This document shows positions 19,173 through 28,066 of a stretch of DNA of 64,000 bases, piece after piece. The notes under the pieces are model-generated. The model saw only the letters and a list, made by a program, of their open reading frames with translations, made no database searches and was not told the DNA's origin. Source of the DNA: Microbacterium timonense (GTDB lineage Bacteria; Actinomycetota; Actinomycetes; Actinomycetales; Microbacteriaceae); contig NZ_OLMV01000002.1 in the NCBI RefSeq assembly GCF_900292075.1, positions 1 to 64,000 on the forward strand. Reading direction: 5' to 3'. A program made the translations under genes and the position numbers. How positions within the stretch are numbered: position 1 is the stretch's first letter; every line of letters begins with the position of its first letter.

Positions 19173-19988
19173 GTGATCCCCGTCAAGGACGACGACACGG
19201 AACTCGAGCGCTGCCTTCGCGCCCTGGCGTCGCAGACGCGGGCGGCCGACGAGATCATCGTCGTCGACAACGGATCCCTGGATGCCTCGGCTGCCGTCGC
19301 GCGCGCGAACGGCGCTCGCGTGGTCAGCTGCCGGGTCCCCGGCATCCCGGCGGCCAGCGCGTGCGGCTACGACGCCGCGACTGGCGACGTGATCCTGCGG
19401 CTGGACGCCGACTGCGTGCCGGAGTCGTCGTGGATCGCCACGATGGCGTGCGCCTTCGACGCGCGGCCGGACGTCTCGGCGCTCGTCGGCGGCGCGCACT
19501 TCATCGACGGACCACGCATCCTGCGGCTGCCGCTCGCGGTCCTCTACCTGGGCGCGTACGCAGTGGTCGCGACGCCGACCCTCGGCCATCTGCCGCTGTT
19601 CGGATCGAACATGGGATTTCGCCGGAGCGCGTGGCGCGGCATCCGCGCGGGTGTGCATCGGAGTGATCCCGAACTGCACGACGATCTCGATCTCGCCTTC
19701 CACCTCGGGCGGCGACACCGGATCCGCTACCTGCCGAGGGCGCGGATGGGCATATCGATGCGACCGTTCGCGAGCGGACGCAGCTTCGCACGCCGCGTGC
19801 GCCGTGGCTTCCGCACCGTCGTCATCCACTGGCCGCAGGACTTCCCGCCGTTGCGGTGGGTGCGCCCCGCGGTCGAGCGCATGCGCCCGCCCGTCAGTCC
19901 CGCGGGCCGCGCCGCCCGGAGAACCCGGCGAAGAGTGCGTGCAGGAGGGGAACGAGCGACAGGGCCATCAGCACGCTTCCCAGAGTGA
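19173..19988 (+). CDS. Family 2 glycosyltransferase
   Basis: The frame encodes a GT-A-fold glycosyltransferase: VIPVKDDDTELERCLRAL, EIIVVDNGSLDAS, VILRLDADCVPESSW (DxD-type metal site) and LHDDLDLAFHLGRRHRIRY in the acceptor region. The C-terminal tail is Arg-rich. It transfers a sugar from a nucleotide donor; the acceptor is unknown. GTG 19173 is the first canonical start; homology to the usual ISVVIPV strand extends upstream to a codon at 19146 (ATC) that has a good ribosome-binding site. The 3' end overlaps the convergent AarF gene by about 95 bp. Confidence 0.85.
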   Translation: MIPVKDDDTELERCLRALASQTRAADEIIVVDNGSLDASAAVARANGARVVSCRVPGIPAASACGYDAATGDVILRLDADCVPESSWIATMACAFDARPDVSALVGGAHFIDGPRILRLPLAVLYLGAYAVVATPTLGHLPLFGSNMGFRRSAWRGIRAGVHRSDPELHDDLDLAFHLGRRHRIRYLPRARMGISMRPFASGRSFARRVRRGFRTVVIHWPQDFPPLRWVRPAVERMRPPVSPAGRAARRTRRRVRAGGERATGPSARFPE

Positions 19989-21591
19989 TCTCGTCGGCTC
20001 GCAGCACCGCACCGCTGATGAGAAGGCCCGCGAAGAGCACGGCCGAGACGACCCGCCGCCCCATACGCTCCAGCCTCCGGAGCCAGCGATCCAGCTTCGG
20101 CACATCGGCGACCAGGCGACCGTCCTCGATGCGCGTCACCATGTCGTCCAATCGGCGCGGAAGCCGGGCCATCACTCCGCCGATCGAGACCGCTTCGCGC
20201 GCGGCCGCCTGGATGACGTTGCCGCCCTCATCGCGCAGCAGCCGGTCCGCGTAGGGTTCGACGGCATCCCACACGTTGAACGACGGGTCCAGCGAACTGC
20301 ACATGCCGCTGGTGAGCGAGACGGCGCGGATGATCAGCAGGAAGTTCTCGGGCAGCTGGAACGGGAGGGAGCGGATCACGTCGCCGAACTGCCTCGCGAA
20401 GTCCTGGAACTCGCGGGGGTCGACCTTCTGAAGCTCGGCGAAGCCCATTCCGCCGAACCGCGCGAACAGGGCCGTCATCGCCCGCTCCAGCTCGACCGTG
20501 TCAGCCGACGGCAGCAGCACACCCACGGCGCGGATGCTCTCGATCATCTGCGCGCTGTTGCGGGAGGCCACGGCGATCACCAGTCGCTGCAGGCTGCGCC
20601 TGAGCCCGTCGGGCACCTCGCCCATCATCCCGAAATCGATGAAGGTGAACCGCCAGGCGCGACCCTCTTCGGCTGCTCCCGCCACGGGCGTGACGAAGAT
20701 GTTGCCGGGGTGCGGGTCGGCGTGGAAGTAGCCGTTGCGGAAGAGCTGATCGAACATGACGTTCGCGAACTCCACCGCCACCTCTCCGGGGTCGATGCCC
20801 GCCGCCCGCAGCGCCTCGACGTCGTTGATCTTGATGGCGGTGACGTCGGCCAGCGTGAGCACCCGGCGCGTGGTGCGCTCCCAGGCGATCTCGGGTACGG
20901 CGACGCGCGCGTCCCCGGCGAAGTCCGCCGCGAACCGCTCGGCGTTCTGCGCCTCGTGGAGATAGTCGATCTCCTCGAGGCTCGTGCTCGCGAACTCGTC
21001 GACGAGCGCCAGCAGGTCGACATGGTCGCGAACGATCCTCACGCGACTGAGCCAGCCGGCGACCCGCCGCAGAGCCTTGAGGTCGACGTCGACGATCTCC
21101 TCGATGCCGGGTCTTTGCACTTTGACCACCACGTCGGCGAACCCGGTCTCGGCCGCGTCGGCCGGGGTCAGGCGGGCACGATGCGCCTGGCCGAGGGATG
21201 CCGCGGCCACCGGCGTCTCGTCGATCCACTCGAAGGCGCGCTGGAGCGGTACGCCCAGTTCCGCCTCGGCGAGGCGCCGGATCGCCGGGAACGCGACAGG
21301 TGGCACCTCGTCCTGCAGACCCTCGAGCTCCTTCGTGATCTCGGGGGGCAGCACGTCCAGCCGTGACGACAGGAACTGCCCCACCTTGATCATGAGGCCG
21401 CCGTACTGCACGGCGAGGACATGGAACCTTCGGGCGATGGTGGTCAGCCTGCGAGTGCGTCCGCGTGCGGCGAGCGCGCCGAACCCGAATCGCGGCAGCA
21501 CGAGCTCGAACCACCACGCCTGCACCATGTACCGGCCGGCGAACCGCAGGATCCGGCGATAGCGGGCGCGCGGATTCTCCACGTCGGCCAT
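19894..21591 (-). CDS. ABC1/AarF/UbiB-family atypical kinase
   Basis: The 565-aa protein has the ABC1 hallmarks: GGLMIKVGQFLSSR (KxGQ motif), a VKVQRPGI lysine strand, the EIDYLHEAQNAERF region and YFHADPHPGNIFV with the metal-binding DPHPGN. Two hydrophobic helices near the C-terminus (VVSAVLFAGLLISG and VLMALSLVPLLHALF) anchor it in the membrane, as in UbiB/ADCK proteins. The family supports isoprenoid quinone or lipid metabolism. It follows the PadR gene in the same direction after 103 bp. Confidence 0.9.
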   Translation of the reverse strand: MADVENPRARYRRILRFAGRYMVQAWWFELVLPRFGFGALAARGRTRRLTTIARRFHVLAVQYGGLMIKVGQFLSSRLDVLPPEITKELEGLQDEVPPVAFPAIRRLAEAELGVPLQRAFEWIDETPVAAASLGQAHRARLTPADAAETGFADVVVKVQRPGIEEIVDVDLKALRRVAGWLSRVRIVRDHVDLLALVDEFASTSLEEIDYLHEAQNAERFAADFAGDARVAVPEIAWERTTRRVLTLADVTAIKINDVEALRAAGIDPGEVAVEFANVMFDQLFRNGYFHADPHPGNIFVTPVAGAAEEGRAWRFTFIDFGMMGEVPDGLRRSLQRLVIAVASRNSAQMIESIRAVGVLLPSADTVELERAMTALFARFGGMGFAELQKVDPREFQDFARQFGDVIRSLPFQLPENFLLIIRAVSLTSGMCSSLDPSFNVWDAVEPYADRLLRDEGGNVIQAAAREAVSIGGVMARLPRRLDDMVTRIEDGRLVADVPKLDRWLRRLERMGRRVVSAVLFAGLLISGAVLRADEITLGSVLMALSLVPLLHALFAGFSGRRGPRD

Positions 21592-21694
21592 CGAAGCTCC
21601 TAGATCCCGGTGCCTGCGGCCAGGGTCGCCCCCGACCGTGTGCCCCGTCGAACCCGCGGGCCGGGGTCGACGCCGTCAGCCGGCACGCCGGCCG

Positions 21695-22249
21695 TCAGTC
21701 CTGAGCCAGGATCGAGTAGAGCTTACGCCGGGCCTCGTCGAGCACCTCGACCGCCTGCGCGACCTGCTCGGGCGTGCCGCCACGCCCGACCTGCGCCGCC
21801 GCCTGCGCGAGCTTCGCGCCGGCCTTGGGAAGGTCGCTGGTGCGGCCGCGGTCGCGCGAGCCGAACGACTCCCACGGCGCCGACTGCTCACCGGCGGCCT
21901 CGGCCTCGGCGCGGCCTGCCTCGGTGAGCGAGTAGGTCTTCTTGCCGCCCGATTCCTCCGCAGCCACCAGTCCTTCGTCGGCGAGGAGCTGAAGGGTCGG
22001 GTAGACCGAGCCGGGACTCGGCTTCCATGCCCCTGCGCTGCGCGTCTCGATCTCCTGGATGATCTGATACCCGTGCATGGGTTTCTCGGCGAGCACCGCG
22101 AGCACCGCCGCCCGCACGTCGCCCTTGTTCACCCGCGGCGCGAAGCCGCGCTCGAACGCGTCGCGCAACTGGTCCATGGCATCCCACAGACTCGACGGCA
22201 GACCGGAGCCTCCCGCACGCGAACCGAACCCCTGATACGAACCGCTCAT
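21695..22249 (-). CDS. PadR-family transcriptional regulator
   Basis: ATG 22249 has GGGAGG 5 nt upstream. The 184-aa product has a glycine-rich N-terminal leader, then the PadR winged helix (about 45-115): VRAAVLAVLAEKPMHGYQIIQEIE and SPGSVYPTLQLLADEGLV, ending GGKKTYSLTEAGR. The C-terminal helices (about 150-180) suit dimerisation. PadR repressors are released by small aromatic or redox-active ligands. It is divergent from a flavin reductase gene, with an AT-rich palindrome between them, so it probably controls itself and that gene. Confidence 0.9.
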   Translation of the reverse strand: MSGSYQGFGSRAGGSGLPSSLWDAMDQLRDAFERGFAPRVNKGDVRAAVLAVLAEKPMHGYQIIQEIETRSAGAWKPSPGSVYPTLQLLADEGLVAAEESGGKKTYSLTEAGRAEAEAAGEQSAPWESFGSRDRGRTSDLPKAGAKLAQAAAQVGRGGTPEQVAQAVEVLDEARRKLYSILAQD

Positions 22250-22282
22250 GACGACCTCCCGACGAGCGTGTGCCGATACGCA

Positions 22283-22306
22283 AACGATACATACCGATAT
22301 ATCGTT
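22283..22306. promoter_or_regulatory. Candidate PadR operator
   Basis: A 24-nt imperfect palindrome with outer arms AACGATA and TATCGTT lies in an AT-rich patch between padR (start 22249) and the flavin reductase gene (start 22411). Its position upstream of padR and its symmetry suit a PadR dimer site overlapping the divergent promoters. This is inferred, not matched to a known consensus. Confidence 0.6.
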
Positions 22307-22410
22307 CGACAAGGGTTCCGTCGAGCTCGGCGCACGGACTGCGCGCTGTCAAGCCCTCGCGCGGCGCACCGCGGCGCTCGTAGCGTGCCAGGGGACAGGA
22401 AGGATCCGCC

Positions 22411-23019
22411 ATGCTGCGAGCACTCGCCCTCAACTGCACCCTCAAGCCCTCCCCCTCCGAATCCAGCGGCGAGCTGCTCGCCCAGCAGGTGCTGGACGCA
22501 CTGGCCGAGCACGGCATCACCGGGGAGCAGCTGCGTGTCGTGGACTTCGACGTGAAGCCGGGCGTGCAGGCCGACATGGGCGACGGCGACCAGTGGCCGC
22601 AGATCCGGCAGAAGGTGCTGGCCAGCGACATCCTCGTGTTCGCGACCCCGACGTGGATGGGTCATCTGTCCAGCGTCGCTCAGCGCGTGCTGGAGCGCCT
22701 GGACGCCGAGCTGTCAGAGACCGACGACGAAGGGCGGGCGATCCTCGCGGGCAAGGTCGCCGTGACGGTCGTGGTCGGCAACGAGGACGGCGCCCACGCC
22801 ATCACGGCAGATCTTTATCAGGCGCTCGGCGACGTCGGCTACAGCATCCCCTCGCAAGGGGGCGTCTACTGGAACGGCGAGGCGATGCAGACGACGGACT
22901 ACAAGGACTTGGATCAGACGCCTGAGAAGGTCGCGTCCACGACAGCCACGCTTGCGCGCAACGCGGCGCACCTCGCGGCCCTGCTGAAGGAGCGGCCGTA
23001 CCCCGCTCCGCCGCGGTGA
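22411..23019 (+). CDS. Flavodoxin-fold NAD(P)H-dependent FMN reductase-like protein
   Basis: The 202-aa protein has the flavodoxin-like fold: MLRALALNCTLKPSPSESSG (phosphate-binding loop), SDILVFATPTWMGHLSSVAQ (WrbA/FMN reductase isoalloxazine loop), VAVTVVVGNEDGAHAI and YSIPSQGGVYW. AAGGAT precedes ATG 22411. It is expected to bind FMN and reduce quinones, azo or nitro compounds with NAD(P)H. Divergent pairing with PadR suggests induction by a xenobiotic or quinone-like ligand. Confidence 0.85.
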   Translation: MLRALALNCTLKPSPSESSGELLAQQVLDALAEHGITGEQLRVVDFDVKPGVQADMGDGDQWPQIRQKVLASDILVFATPTWMGHLSSVAQRVLERLDAELSETDDEGRAILAGKVAVTVVVGNEDGAHAITADLYQALGDVGYSIPSQGGVYWNGEAMQTTDYKDLDQTPEKVASTTATLARNAAHLAALLKERPYPAPPR

Positions 23020-23062
23020 CCGCCGGTCTCGCCGGCGCAGGGCGGACGCGAGCGGCAGGTGC

Positions 23063-24073
23063 TCATTCCATCCCGACCTGGGAGCGCCACCAGGGCGTCT
23101 CTATGAAGCCGCGCTTGAGGAAGAGCAGCTCCATGTTCGCCGACCATCCTTCGACACCGTCCAGATGGGCCAGGGAGTCGGTCACGAACGAGAACAGGTC
23201 GTCCACCGACGTCGTGATGACCTCGCACAGCAGAGCGTTGTCGTCCAGGAGCGCAGCCAGGTACCGCACGAACGGGTAGCGGGCGAGCTGACGCGCGACG
23301 GCGTCCAGCCGGTCGGGTGAGACCTTGACGGTCAGGAAGGTCTCAGCGCCCATGCCGAGCGCCGCGGACTGGACCAGGGTCACGATGTCGACGCACCGCG
23401 ATGCGCGAAGGCGCTCGAACCGCCGCCGCACACTGGACTCGTTGAGTCCGAGCCGGTCGGCGACGCGTTGGAACGACTCCCGTCCGTCCTGCTGGAGGAT
23501 CTCGAGGATGTCGCGGTCCGCCTGGTCGAAGTGGTCCGGCGAGCACGTCTCGGGCACAGTGGGGCGAGCCTCGGCATCCTCGGGCGAGCCGACGATCTCC
23601 TCGTAGAGCTGCCTGCCCCAGTCGTAGCTGACCTTGTAGACGTGCATGATGAGGTCGCTGCGCCACCGCTCGACGCCGGCGATGGGCTGCAGCGCCACGG
23701 CCAGCTGCGGGTAATGCGTGGCGCCGCCGCGCACGACCAGCTCCGCCATGATGTCGTAGCTTCCGGTCACGACGGTGCAGAAGCGCACGTCGGGGTTGCG
23801 CACGAGCTCCGCGGCCACGGCCATCTGGGTTCCGGGTGCGCAGTTGATCCTGACGAAGAACTGGGCGTGCGGACCGTCGGCATCCAGCGCCGGAAGGGCC
23901 ACGATGCGCACGACGCCGTCGGCGATCAACTGCTGGCCGCGACGCGAGACCGTGGAGACCGGCGCGTCGATCGCATCGGCGATCGCCCGCCAGCTCGCCC
24001 GTCCGTCGCGTTGCAGCGCGACGATGATCCGTTTGTCGAGATCCGTCAGCCTGTCCAGAGCGCTGACCGTCAT
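23063..24073 (-). CDS. Double-domain Lrp/AsnC-family transcriptional regulator
   Basis: From ATG 24073 the 336-aa product contains two complete Lrp/AsnC units in tandem. HTH 1 reads LTDLDKRIIVALQRDGRASW, followed by a RAM-like sensor (about 65-145). HTH 2 reads FDQADRDILEILQQDGRESF with LGLNESSVRRRFERL, then a second sensor domain. Such duplicated forms are common in actinobacteria and sense amino acids or peptide breakdown products. It is the last gene of the peptidase operon; its start overlaps the stop of the alpha/beta-hydrolase gene (ATGA). It is the natural candidate regulator of the cluster. Confidence 0.88.
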   Translation of the reverse strand: MTVSALDRLTDLDKRIIVALQRDGRASWRAIADAIDAPVSTVSRRGQQLIADGVVRIVALPALDADGPHAQFFVRINCAPGTQMAVAAELVRNPDVRFCTVVTGSYDIMAELVVRGGATHYPQLAVALQPIAGVERWRSDLIMHVYKVSYDWGRQLYEEIVGSPEDAEARPTVPETCSPDHFDQADRDILEILQQDGRESFQRVADRLGLNESSVRRRFERLRASRCVDIVTLVQSAALGMGAETFLTVKVSPDRLDAVARQLARYPFVRYLAALLDDNALLCEVITTSVDDLFSFVTDSLAHLDGVEGWSANMELLFLKRGFIETPWWRSQVGME

Positions 24074-24978
24074 CCGCGTCCGCTCGTCGTAGGCGGGTAG
24101 ACCTCGTGGAGGAAGTCCCTCACCGTCCGCGTCCATTCCTCCGCCTGCTCGATCTGGGGCGAGTGTCCCGACTCCTCGAAGATCTCCAAGCGGGCGTCGG
24201 GGATGAGTTCCACGATGGTCTCACTGCACGATACCGGCGTGATCCAATCCGTTCGACCCACGGTGACGAGGGTGGGGACGGTGATCGCCGGAAGCTGCGG
24301 CTTCAGATCATACGAGGGCAGGTTCACCGAGAACGCGTAGTTGTGGGCCTCGTACCGGTACGGCGTCGCCTGCACCTTGCGCTCGGTGGCCTCAGGGTCG
24401 TAGACGAAGTCGTAGAGCGGGAGGATCTCGCGCCAGCAGTCCTTGAGATCTTCGTTGTCGCGGACGCGGCCCTCGTCGATGCGGTCGAACTTCTCCATGT
24501 CGATGGTGACCCGGTCGCTGGCCAGGGCGTTCTCCCGTGCGAGATGCGCGTTCGAGTTGTCGGCGGAGGTGTCCCTGAGCACCAGCGCGCTGACCCGGTC
24601 CGGATAGCGGATGGCGTACTCCATCGCCATGAAGCCGCCGTACGAGCCGCCGGCCATCGCGATCGTATCCGCGCCGATCCACTGGCGCAGGCCGTCGATG
24701 TCGGCAGCCCACTGCTCGTGACTGAACACTCCCGAACCCTCGCTCTCCCCGCTGCCGCGCGCGTCGAACACGACGACGCGGTACTCGTCGGCGAGCCGGC
24801 CGAAGCTCGCGCGGGGCTCCGCACGTGAGCCGAGGCCCGGCGCTCCGTGATGCGCGATGATGACCGGTGCGCCCTCGGGTCCCAGCACCTCGACGGCCAG
24901 GTCGTTGTCATTGATGCGCACGCGCTGGGCGGTGGTCGTCGCGCGAGCGAACTCGGCGGACACGGGGGTATCGGACAT
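24070..24978 (-). CDS. Alpha/beta hydrolase, proline-iminopeptidase-like
   Basis: Start at ATG 24978 with AGAGGA 7 nt upstream gives 302 aa. It has the oxyanion-hole segment IIAHHGAPGLGS, VVVFDARGSGESEG, the nucleophile elbow AGGSYGGFMAM (Ser), VGRTDWITPVS (Asp) and EESGHSPQIEQ (His). The overall layout is like prolyl iminopeptidase and related S33 enzymes. Position in the peptide uptake operon, downstream of an M24 protein, suggests cleavage of an amide or N-terminal residue from an imported peptide. An esterase role is possible. Confidence 0.85.
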   Translation of the reverse strand: MSDTPVSAEFARATTTAQRVRINDNDLAVEVLGPEGAPVIIAHHGAPGLGSRAEPRASFGRLADEYRVVVFDARGSGESEGSGVFSHEQWAADIDGLRQWIGADTIAMAGGSYGGFMAMEYAIRYPDRVSALVLRDTSADNSNAHLARENALASDRVTIDMEKFDRIDEGRVRDNEDLKDCWREILPLYDFVYDPEATERKVQATPYRYEAHNYAFSVNLPSYDLKPQLPAITVPTLVTVGRTDWITPVSCSETIVELIPDARLEIFEESGHSPQIEQAEEWTRTVRDFLHEVYPPTTSGRG

Positions 24979-25001
24979 GGATGATCCTCTCGATGGGACT
25001 T

Positions 25002-26195
25002 TCACAGTGGGATGACGCAGGCTTCGAGCGACCGCGGAAAGCCTGTGAGCGGCTCGGACCCCGACGCGGTCACGAGCATGCTGTCGCTGATGCGATAACC
25101 GGCGTGACCGGGGATGTAGATCCCGGGCTCGTTCGAGACGATCATTCCCGGCTCGAGCTCGGTGGGGTCGCCGTCTTCCAGCCACGGCGGCTCATGCATG
25201 CCCAGTCCGATCCCGTGCCCCTGTCGATGGCGCAGGTACTCTCCGAGGCCGGCATCGCGGATCACGGCCAGGCACTGGGCGTTGCTGTCGGCGCACCGGA
25301 CGCCGGGCGCGATGGCGGCCGAGCCGGTCGCCTGCGCCAGGCGCACCGTGTCGTGATATCGCCGTTGTTCGGCTGTCGGCTCGCCGAGGACGAAGGTGCG
25401 CTCCCCCTCGACGAACCGGCCGCCGACGGCGGCGCCCAGCGAGAGCATGAACGTGTCGCCGGGTCGCAGCCGGTAGGACGATGGCAGTCCGTGCGGGATC
25501 GCGGAATTCGCGCCGGCGTACACGAGCCCGCCCGCGAGGAACGAGATGACGACGACGTCCTCGTGCTCGGCATACATCCGGCCGACGCCATCTCGTCCGA
25601 CATGCGAGGCCAGCTCCGCTTCGGAGGGCAGTTCGCCGCCGGAGGAGATCGCCTCCCTGATGAGCGCGACGCCGGCTTCGAGCATGCGGTCGGTGATGCG
25701 GGCGGCCTCCCGGTGCAGCGCCACCTCCTCGGGGAACTTGACGTACCGCGCCACGGTCACGAGCTCGGTCGGAACGAACTCGGTGGCGGGCAGGGCGGCA
25801 GACATCATCGCGAGCCGGTGCTGGGTCACGAGCGTCGTCACCCCCAGGCGGCGGCGCACCGGAATGGCGCGGGCCAGCGGCGCGAACGGGTTCTCGATGC
25901 CGGGGTATTCGGCGAACGTCACGATCTCGGCGCGGGCGCGCTGCTCCTGCGCGTGCTGACGCTCGAGCTCGGGAACCAACAGCACCGCGCGGTCCGCGTC
26001 GAGGTAGACCGCGACCGGACGCTCCCCCGGGTGGTGGAAGAATCCGGTCAGATACGACACGTCCTCGGGATCGTCCGTGACGATGGCGTCGAGCCCCTCC
26101 CGCGGGAGGCGATCGCGCACCCTGGCCTGGATGCGGTCGTAGACGTCGGCGGTCAGCCGCTGGGAGAACGGCGCAGGTGCGGTGTCAGCGTTCAT
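25002..26195 (-). CDS. M24 (Xaa-Pro aminopeptidase/creatinase-fold) protein with substituted metal ligands
   Basis: The 397-aa protein has the creatinase N-terminal domain (about 15-150, VTDDPEDVSYLTGF) and a pita-bread catalytic domain. GHGIGLGMHEPPW (His327, His334) and SNEPGIYIP (Glu356) are intact. The first metal Asp position is Ser252 (MLSLGAAVGG), the second reads Glu263 (FVEGERTF), and the last Glu is Ser370 (YRISDSMLVT). Creatinase and ectoine-hydrolase-type members also lack a full metal site, so it may hydrolyse C-N bonds without metal. It overlaps the upstream permease stop by 11 bp, inside the peptide operon. Confidence 0.85.
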   Translation of the reverse strand: MNADTAPAPFSQRLTADVYDRIQARVRDRLPREGLDAIVTDDPEDVSYLTGFFHHPGERPVAVYLDADRAVLLVPELERQHAQEQRARAEIVTFAEYPGIENPFAPLARAIPVRRRLGVTTLVTQHRLAMMSAALPATEFVPTELVTVARYVKFPEEVALHREAARITDRMLEAGVALIREAISSGGELPSEAELASHVGRDGVGRMYAEHEDVVVISFLAGGLVYAGANSAIPHGLPSSYRLRPGDTFMLSLGAAVGGRFVEGERTFVLGEPTAEQRRYHDTVRLAQATGSAAIAPGVRCADSNAQCLAVIRDAGLGEYLRHRQGHGIGLGMHEPPWLEDGDPTELEPGMIVSNEPGIYIPGHAGYRISDSMLVTASGSEPLTGFPRSLEACVIPL

Positions 26196-27087
26196 GGCTC
26201 CTCGGATTGCGTGCGTCGTTGTAGGCGATCGAGAACAGGGTGGCGGACAGGACGAGGGCGAGGATCGCGAGCGAGGGGTACAGGGTGAGCCACCAGGCGC
26301 TCACCATCGCCCCGGACTGCTGCGCCTCGTAGAGGATGCGGCCCCACGACCAGGTCGTCGGATCGCCCAGCCCGAGGAAGGCGAGCCCCGCCGCCGACAG
26401 CACCGCGCGCGATGCGGTGACGACAACCGACACCACGATGACCGGTGTGACGGCGGGGATGACGTGGCGGCCCAGGATCCAGGTGGATCGCCGCGTCATG
26501 AGCCTCGCGGCATCCACGTACGGCAGCTTGACCACCGCGAGCGCCTGCGAGCGGACCAGGCGCGTGACCTCGGGCCACGAGAAGGCGGCGACCACGAGGA
26601 TGATGGTGGTAGTGCTGGGACCGACCAGCGCCGCCACGAGGATCATCAGCGGCAGCACAGGCAGCGACAGGGTGAGATCCACGATCACCCCGATGACGGC
26701 ATCCAGCTTCGGCACATACGCGCCGACGACGGCGACGAGCGTGCCGAAGACGATCGCGATCGCGGATGCCGCGAGGGCGACGAAGACCGACTGCTGCGTC
26801 CCCCAGATGACCTCGGCGTAGACATCGCGTCCGAGGGAGTCGGTGCCGAACCAGTGTTCGCCGCTCGGCGGCTTCAGCACGTCGGTGCCATAACTGGCGG
26901 GGTACGGGGCCAGCAGCGGCGCGATGACCGTGATGAGTACGAGGAGCGCGAGGATCACCAGCGAAGCCATGCCCAACGGCTGGCGGCGGAACGCCTGCCA
27001 CGTCTGCCGGCTCGCCCGACGCCCCTCGTCGGCGGCGGGGTCGGAGACCGGCGGCGCGAGCTCGGTCTCGGGAAGGGGCGCGGTCAT
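26185..27087 (-). CDS. Peptide ABC transporter permease, DppC/OppC type
   Basis: The 300-aa protein has the OppC N-terminal domain (RQPLGMASLVILALLVLI, YPASYGTDVLKPPSGEHWFGTDSLGRD) and six membrane segments. The EAA-type loop is VDAARLMTRRSTWILGRHVIPAV, which contacts the ATPase. It forms the channel with the DppB-like partner encoded immediately upstream, whose stop overlaps its ATG by four bases. It sits in the plasma membrane. Confidence 0.92.
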   Translation of the reverse strand: MTAPLPETELAPPVSDPAADEGRRASRQTWQAFRRQPLGMASLVILALLVLITVIAPLLAPYPASYGTDVLKPPSGEHWFGTDSLGRDVYAEVIWGTQQSVFVALAASAIAIVFGTLVAVVGAYVPKLDAVIGVIVDLTLSLPVLPLMILVAALVGPSTTTIILVVAAFSWPEVTRLVRSQALAVVKLPYVDAARLMTRRSTWILGRHVIPAVTPVIVVSVVVTASRAVLSAAGLAFLGLGDPTTWSWGRILYEAQQSGAMVSAWWLTLYPSLAILALVLSATLFSIAYNDARNPRSHER

Positions 27088-28046
27088 GAGGCCCTCACTC
27101 TCGGGTCGAGGAATCCGTAGGCGATGTCGGTCAGCATGTTGGCGATCACGACGGTCACCGCCAGGAGCAGGAACGCCCCTTGCAGAACCGGGAAGTCGAG
27201 CTGCGTCACCGCTTCATAGATGCCCCGGCCGATGCCCGGGTAGGCGAACACGGTCTCGGTGAGCACCGCCCCGCCCACGACGAATCCCAGCTGCAGGCCG
27301 ATGAGCGTCGTCGCCGGCAGCATCGCGTTGCGCACCGCGTGCTTCCACAGCACGGTGCGAGGGGGCACGCCCTTGGCCTTGGCGAGGGTGATGTAGTCCT
27401 CGCCCAGCGCCTCGATGAGCGTGGCCCGCATGGTCAGCACGTACGAGCCGAGCTGGATGAGCGTGAGCGAGATGACCGGCAGAACGAGGTGCGACAGCAC
27501 CGATCCGTACCATTCCATGCCGTACACGCCGTCGTCGTACGCGCCGCCGATGGGGAACCACCGGAGGTTGAGGCCGAACACGAACAGCAGCACGATGCCC
27601 ACTGACGGCACGAACAGCGACTGACCGGTCACCCCGAACACCTGGACCATCCGGTCGAAGAAGCGATTCTTGTGCGAGGCCGCCAGCACGCCGAGTGGGA
27701 TGCCGATGATGATCGTGAGGACGAGCGAGCTGACCGTGAGCAGGAGCGTCCACGGCAGACGCTGCATGAGGACGTCGATCACGGGTATGGACTGGGTGAA
27801 CGACGTGCCCAGGTTCCCCTGGACGAGCTGGCCGAGGTAGAGGAAGTACTGGACGAAGAGGGGCTGGCTCAGCCCGTACTGGGTCAGAAGGGCCGCCCGG
27901 GCCTCATCGGTCATGTTCGGACTCGCCACGGCGAGCGCCGGATCCCCCGGCAGCAGCCGCAGCAGCAGGAACGTCACGGTCACCGCGAAGAGGATCGTGA
28001 AGAGTCCGCGGCCGAGACGGCGCAGGACGAACAGAGCGATGGACAC
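27084..28046 (-). CDS. Peptide ABC transporter permease, DppB/OppB type
   Basis: The 320-aa permease starts MSIALFVLRRLGRGLFTILF and carries LLPGDPALAV, LGTSFTQSIPV and the coupling motif EALGEDYITLAKAKGVPPRTVLWKHAVRNAMLP, which occupies the usual position. Six membrane segments are expected. It lies 20 bp after the binding-lipoprotein gene and overlaps the DppC-type gene, so all are in one operon. It transports di- or oligopeptides or similar solutes. Confidence 0.92.
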   Translation of the reverse strand: MSIALFVLRRLGRGLFTILFAVTVTFLLLRLLPGDPALAVASPNMTDEARAALLTQYGLSQPLFVQYFLYLGQLVQGNLGTSFTQSIPVIDVLMQRLPWTLLLTVSSLVLTIIIGIPLGVLAASHKNRFFDRMVQVFGVTGQSLFVPSVGIVLLFVFGLNLRWFPIGGAYDDGVYGMEWYGSVLSHLVLPVISLTLIQLGSYVLTMRATLIEALGEDYITLAKAKGVPPRTVLWKHAVRNAMLPATTLIGLQLGFVVGGAVLTETVFAYPGIGRGIYEAVTQLDFPVLQGAFLLLAVTVVIANMLTDIAYGFLDPRVRAS

Positions 28047-28066
28047 GCGGGCGGCCCTCCTTCGGG

